A stretch of 64,000 bases of DNA from positions 120,337 to 184,336 of the forward strand of contig CAVXMG010000045.1 of assembly GCA_963762735.1 (NCBI GenBank), written 5' to 3'. Numbering within the stretch: the stretch's first letter is position 1; each line of letters starts with the position of its first letter. Position numbers and translations under genes: made by a program. This document shows positions 62,435-64,000 of the stretch, one piece after another. The notes below the pieces were generated by a model. The model searched no databases, had not been told where the DNA came from, and saw only the letters and a program-made list of their open reading frames with translations. This DNA is from DASXKD01 sp963762735 (GTDB lineage: Bacteria > Actinomycetota > Actinomycetes > Streptosporangiales > Streptosporangiaceae).

Positions 62435-62476
62435 CCACATCGGCCCAGGCGGTCGTGCGGTCATCCAACTCGCGAT

Positions 62477-62965
62477 TCAGGCCTCTGCTGGCTGGTAGAG
62501 GCCGAGCAGCAGTCCGTATCGAGGGTCGTCATCGGCGTCATCTTTCTCGTCGGCGAGGTCGTGGAGCGCTGCGGCGATCTGCTCGACGTGCCTGGGATTG
62601 AGCCTGAGGGTCCGCAGGATCAAGAACGGCTCGGGCTGAGCGGCGGCGATCTCCGCAGCGATCGCGCTGAAGGCCATCTGGGTGGTCGCGGCGTCGTGGA
62701 ACTGCAGGGCGCGATAGGCGCGCCGGTAGTACTGCTCGGTTCCGCCGCGTACCTGGCGCGTCCCGGCGGGCAGGGCCAGGCCGGCGTCGGTGAGCACCTT
62801 CAGGTGGTGGGCGATGTTGCCCTTGTTGCTGCCCAGGGTCGCGGCCAACTGGCTGATGGTCGCCTCGCCCTGGCCAAGGGCGAACAGCAGCCGGTGGCGC
62901 ATCGGGTGGCCCAGCGCCTTGAACTGCTGCGGCGTGGTGATCGCGGCGACTTCTTCCTCTTCCAC
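62477..62965 (-). CDS. ArsR-type winged-helix regulator
   Basis: 162 residues: TPQQFKALGHPMRHRLLFAL, ISQLAATLGSNKGNIAHHLKVLTDAGLALPAG form the winged helix, followed by RQVRGGTEQYYRRAYRALQF and a C-terminal helical region that is longer than in metal-sensing ArsR proteins and has no cysteine pair, so metal sensing is unlikely. GTG start at 62965 without ribosome binding site, so the mRNA may be leaderless. Divergent from an S41 peptidase gene across a palindrome. Confidence 0.88.
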   Translation of the reverse strand: MEEEEVAAITTPQQFKALGHPMRHRLLFALGQGEATISQLAATLGSNKGNIAHHLKVLTDAGLALPAGTRQVRGGTEQYYRRAYRALQFHDAATTQMAFSAIAAEIAAAQPEPFLILRTLRLNPRHVEQIAAALHDLADEKDDADDDPRYGLLLGLYQPAEA

Positions 62966-62978
62966 GGCTAAAGTGTTC

Positions 62979-63008
62979 GCATATCTTGACGCTTTGTCAA
63001 GCGTATGC
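62979..63008. promoter_or_regulatory. Palindromic operator between the ArsR-type and S41 peptidase genes
   Basis: CTTGAC-GCTTT-GTCAAG (62985-63001) inside a larger imperfect palindrome, GCATATCTTGAC to GTCAAGCGTATGC. On the minus strand TTGACA within it could be the ArsR -35 box. It lies 14 bases before each likely start, so the regulator probably controls both genes. Confidence 0.7.
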
Positions 63009-63021
63009 TTTTCTTAACGAT

Positions 63022-63990
63022 ATGGACGAAGCAGAGCTGGCAGACGTCGTGGACCAGGTCCGCACGCTGGTCGAGGCCCACTACATCTTTCCCGAGGTCG
63101 CCGCGAAGGTGTCGGGAGCGCTGGCCGCGGGGCTGGCCGGCGGACGGTATCCCGCCGACCTGCCTGCGCTGGCCACGGCGGTCACCGCCGACCTGCAGTC
63201 AATCAACGGCGACAAGCACCTGCGGCTGCAATACCACGAACAAGCCATTCCGCCACGCATGCCCGGCGACGACATCGAGGAATACGCCGCCATGGCGCGG
63301 TGGGCAGACCAGACCTGCGGGGGCGTTGCCTGCGCGCAGCGCCTGGCTGGCAATGTGGGCTATCTCGACCTGCGGCCGGTCCTATTCCCCAGTGTCCTCT
63401 GCGGAGAGGTCGTCACCGCCGCGATGAGCCTGCTCGCGACCGCGGACGCGCTCATCATCGACCTGCGCAACTGCCTGGGCGGCGAGCCCAGCATGGTCAC
63501 GTTCCTCATCAGCTACCTGTGGGACCGCGACCCGGCCCAGCTCTCGGGACTGCGGGAACACCAGGAGAACCTGCCCCGGCAGGCCTGGACACTGCCCTAC
63601 GTTCCTGGCCGCCGCTTCGGCAAGGACAAACCGGTGTACGTGCTGACGAGCGCTGTCACGTTCTCCGGCGGGGAGCAGCTCAGCTATGACCTCCAGCAAC
63701 TCGGCCGGGCCACCATTGTCGGCGAGCCCACCCGTGGCGGGGCCCACGCCCGCGAGGGGTTCAGGGTCCATCCTCATCTGGAGGCGACCATCTCTGTCGC
63801 CGCGGCCGTCAACCCTAAGACGGGCGGCAACTGGGAAGGAACCGGCGTCGCGCCCGACATCCAGACCAGCGCCGACAGTGCCCGTGACACCGCCTACGAG
63901 CGCGCGCTGCAGGACGTAGTCACAGCCGGCGGCGCCGCGGCGGCCGAGGCCAGGGACGCGCTAGCCGCAGCCCTGCCCGCGCCCCACTAA
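63022..63990 (+). CDS. S41-family peptidase, cytoplasmic
   Basis: 322 residues without a signal peptide or PDZ domain. Helical N-terminus (VVDQVRTLVEAHYIFPEVAAKV), a short beta region, then the catalytic core GNVGYLDLRP, ADALIIDLRNCLGGEPSMV, VYVLTSAVTFSGGEQLSYDL with Ser215 as nucleophile, GEPTRGGAH and a C-terminal GTGVAPDI. It resembles the tail-specific-protease/interphotoreceptor-retinoid-binding group. ATG 63022 is chosen; a start 36 bases earlier lies inside the operator. Divergent from and probably controlled by the ArsR-type regulator. Confidence 0.88.
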   Translation: MDEAELADVVDQVRTLVEAHYIFPEVAAKVSGALAAGLAGGRYPADLPALATAVTADLQSINGDKHLRLQYHEQAIPPRMPGDDIEEYAAMARWADQTCGGVACAQRLAGNVGYLDLRPVLFPSVLCGEVVTAAMSLLATADALIIDLRNCLGGEPSMVTFLISYLWDRDPAQLSGLREHQENLPRQAWTLPYVPGRRFGKDKPVYVLTSAVTFSGGEQLSYDLQQLGRATIVGEPTRGGAHAREGFRVHPHLEATISVAAAVNPKTGGNWEGTGVAPDIQTSADSARDTAYERALQDVVTAGGAAAAEARDALAAALPAPH

Positions 63991-64000
63991 AAGGGCATGA

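Noticed and set aside
1..64000. tRNA, rRNA, prophage or insertion sequence
   Set aside because: No TTCGANTC-type tRNA arm within a cloverleaf, no transposase, integrase or phage structural gene was found.

Overview
High-GC, gene-dense DNA with GTG and TTG starts, GTGA/ATGA overlaps, a mycothiol-type DinB/maleylpyruvate-isomerase-family protein, DUF3052, PF04672-type methyltransferases and CBM2-bearing cellulases points to a filamentous, soil-type actinobacterium. Streptosporangiales or Catenulisporales would fit; the genus cannot be read from the window. No rRNA, tRNA, transposase, phage gene or CRISPR array was seen.

Layout. 0-5 kb: an L-arabinose catabolic operon (LacI regulator truncated by the window edge, araB, araD, araA) in which a 31-bp duplication removes the araB stop and fuses AraB to AraD. 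5-9 kb: housekeeping and stress genes (amidohydrolase, DinB-like protein, DUF3052, VOC protein, UspA). 9-11.6 kb: three tandem PF04672 methyltransferase genes with a homogenised core; two are frameshifted. 11.8-15.3 kb: pirin and a prolyl oligopeptidase. 15.5-37.6 kb: a plant-polysaccharide island with GH6, three GH5 genes (one broken), GH30, GH48, a double Spherulin-4-like protein, a sugar-binding lipoprotein, a double-FKBP lipoprotein and a LacI regulator. Palindromes of the type TGAAASTTTCA occur upstream of the regulator (twice), GH6, GH48 and the divergent GH5/sugar-binding pair, suggesting one local cellulose/xylan regulon. 37.7-50 kb: secreted proteins of an HWNG-repeat beta-propeller family, a SigE-type sigma factor with a membrane-anchored propeller partner, a beta-lactamase-fold hydrolase, an SDR pseudogene, and an intergenic repeat family with a copy in almost every spacer. 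50.4-53.4 kb: a GntR/ABC exporter cassette with a perfect operator, then a VOC protein. 53.7-64 kb: a CBM2-tailed GH-A enzyme, a predicted pseudokinase, a DinG-type helicase, a fourth HWNG protein, a mini-GntR locus with two small coupled genes, and a divergent ArsR/S41 peptidase pair.

Working together, GH48 and GH6 (processive cellobiohydrolases), GH5 (endoglucanases) and GH30 (probably hemicellulose) with CBM2 modules would degrade plant cell wall outside the cell. The solute-binding lipoprotein could capture the released oligosaccharides, although no permease is present here. The arabinose operon would use arabinose released from hemicellulose.

Caution. The window holds an unusually large number of single-base frameshifts in otherwise good genes (listed individually). 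Real gene decay and assembly error cannot be separated from the sequence alone.
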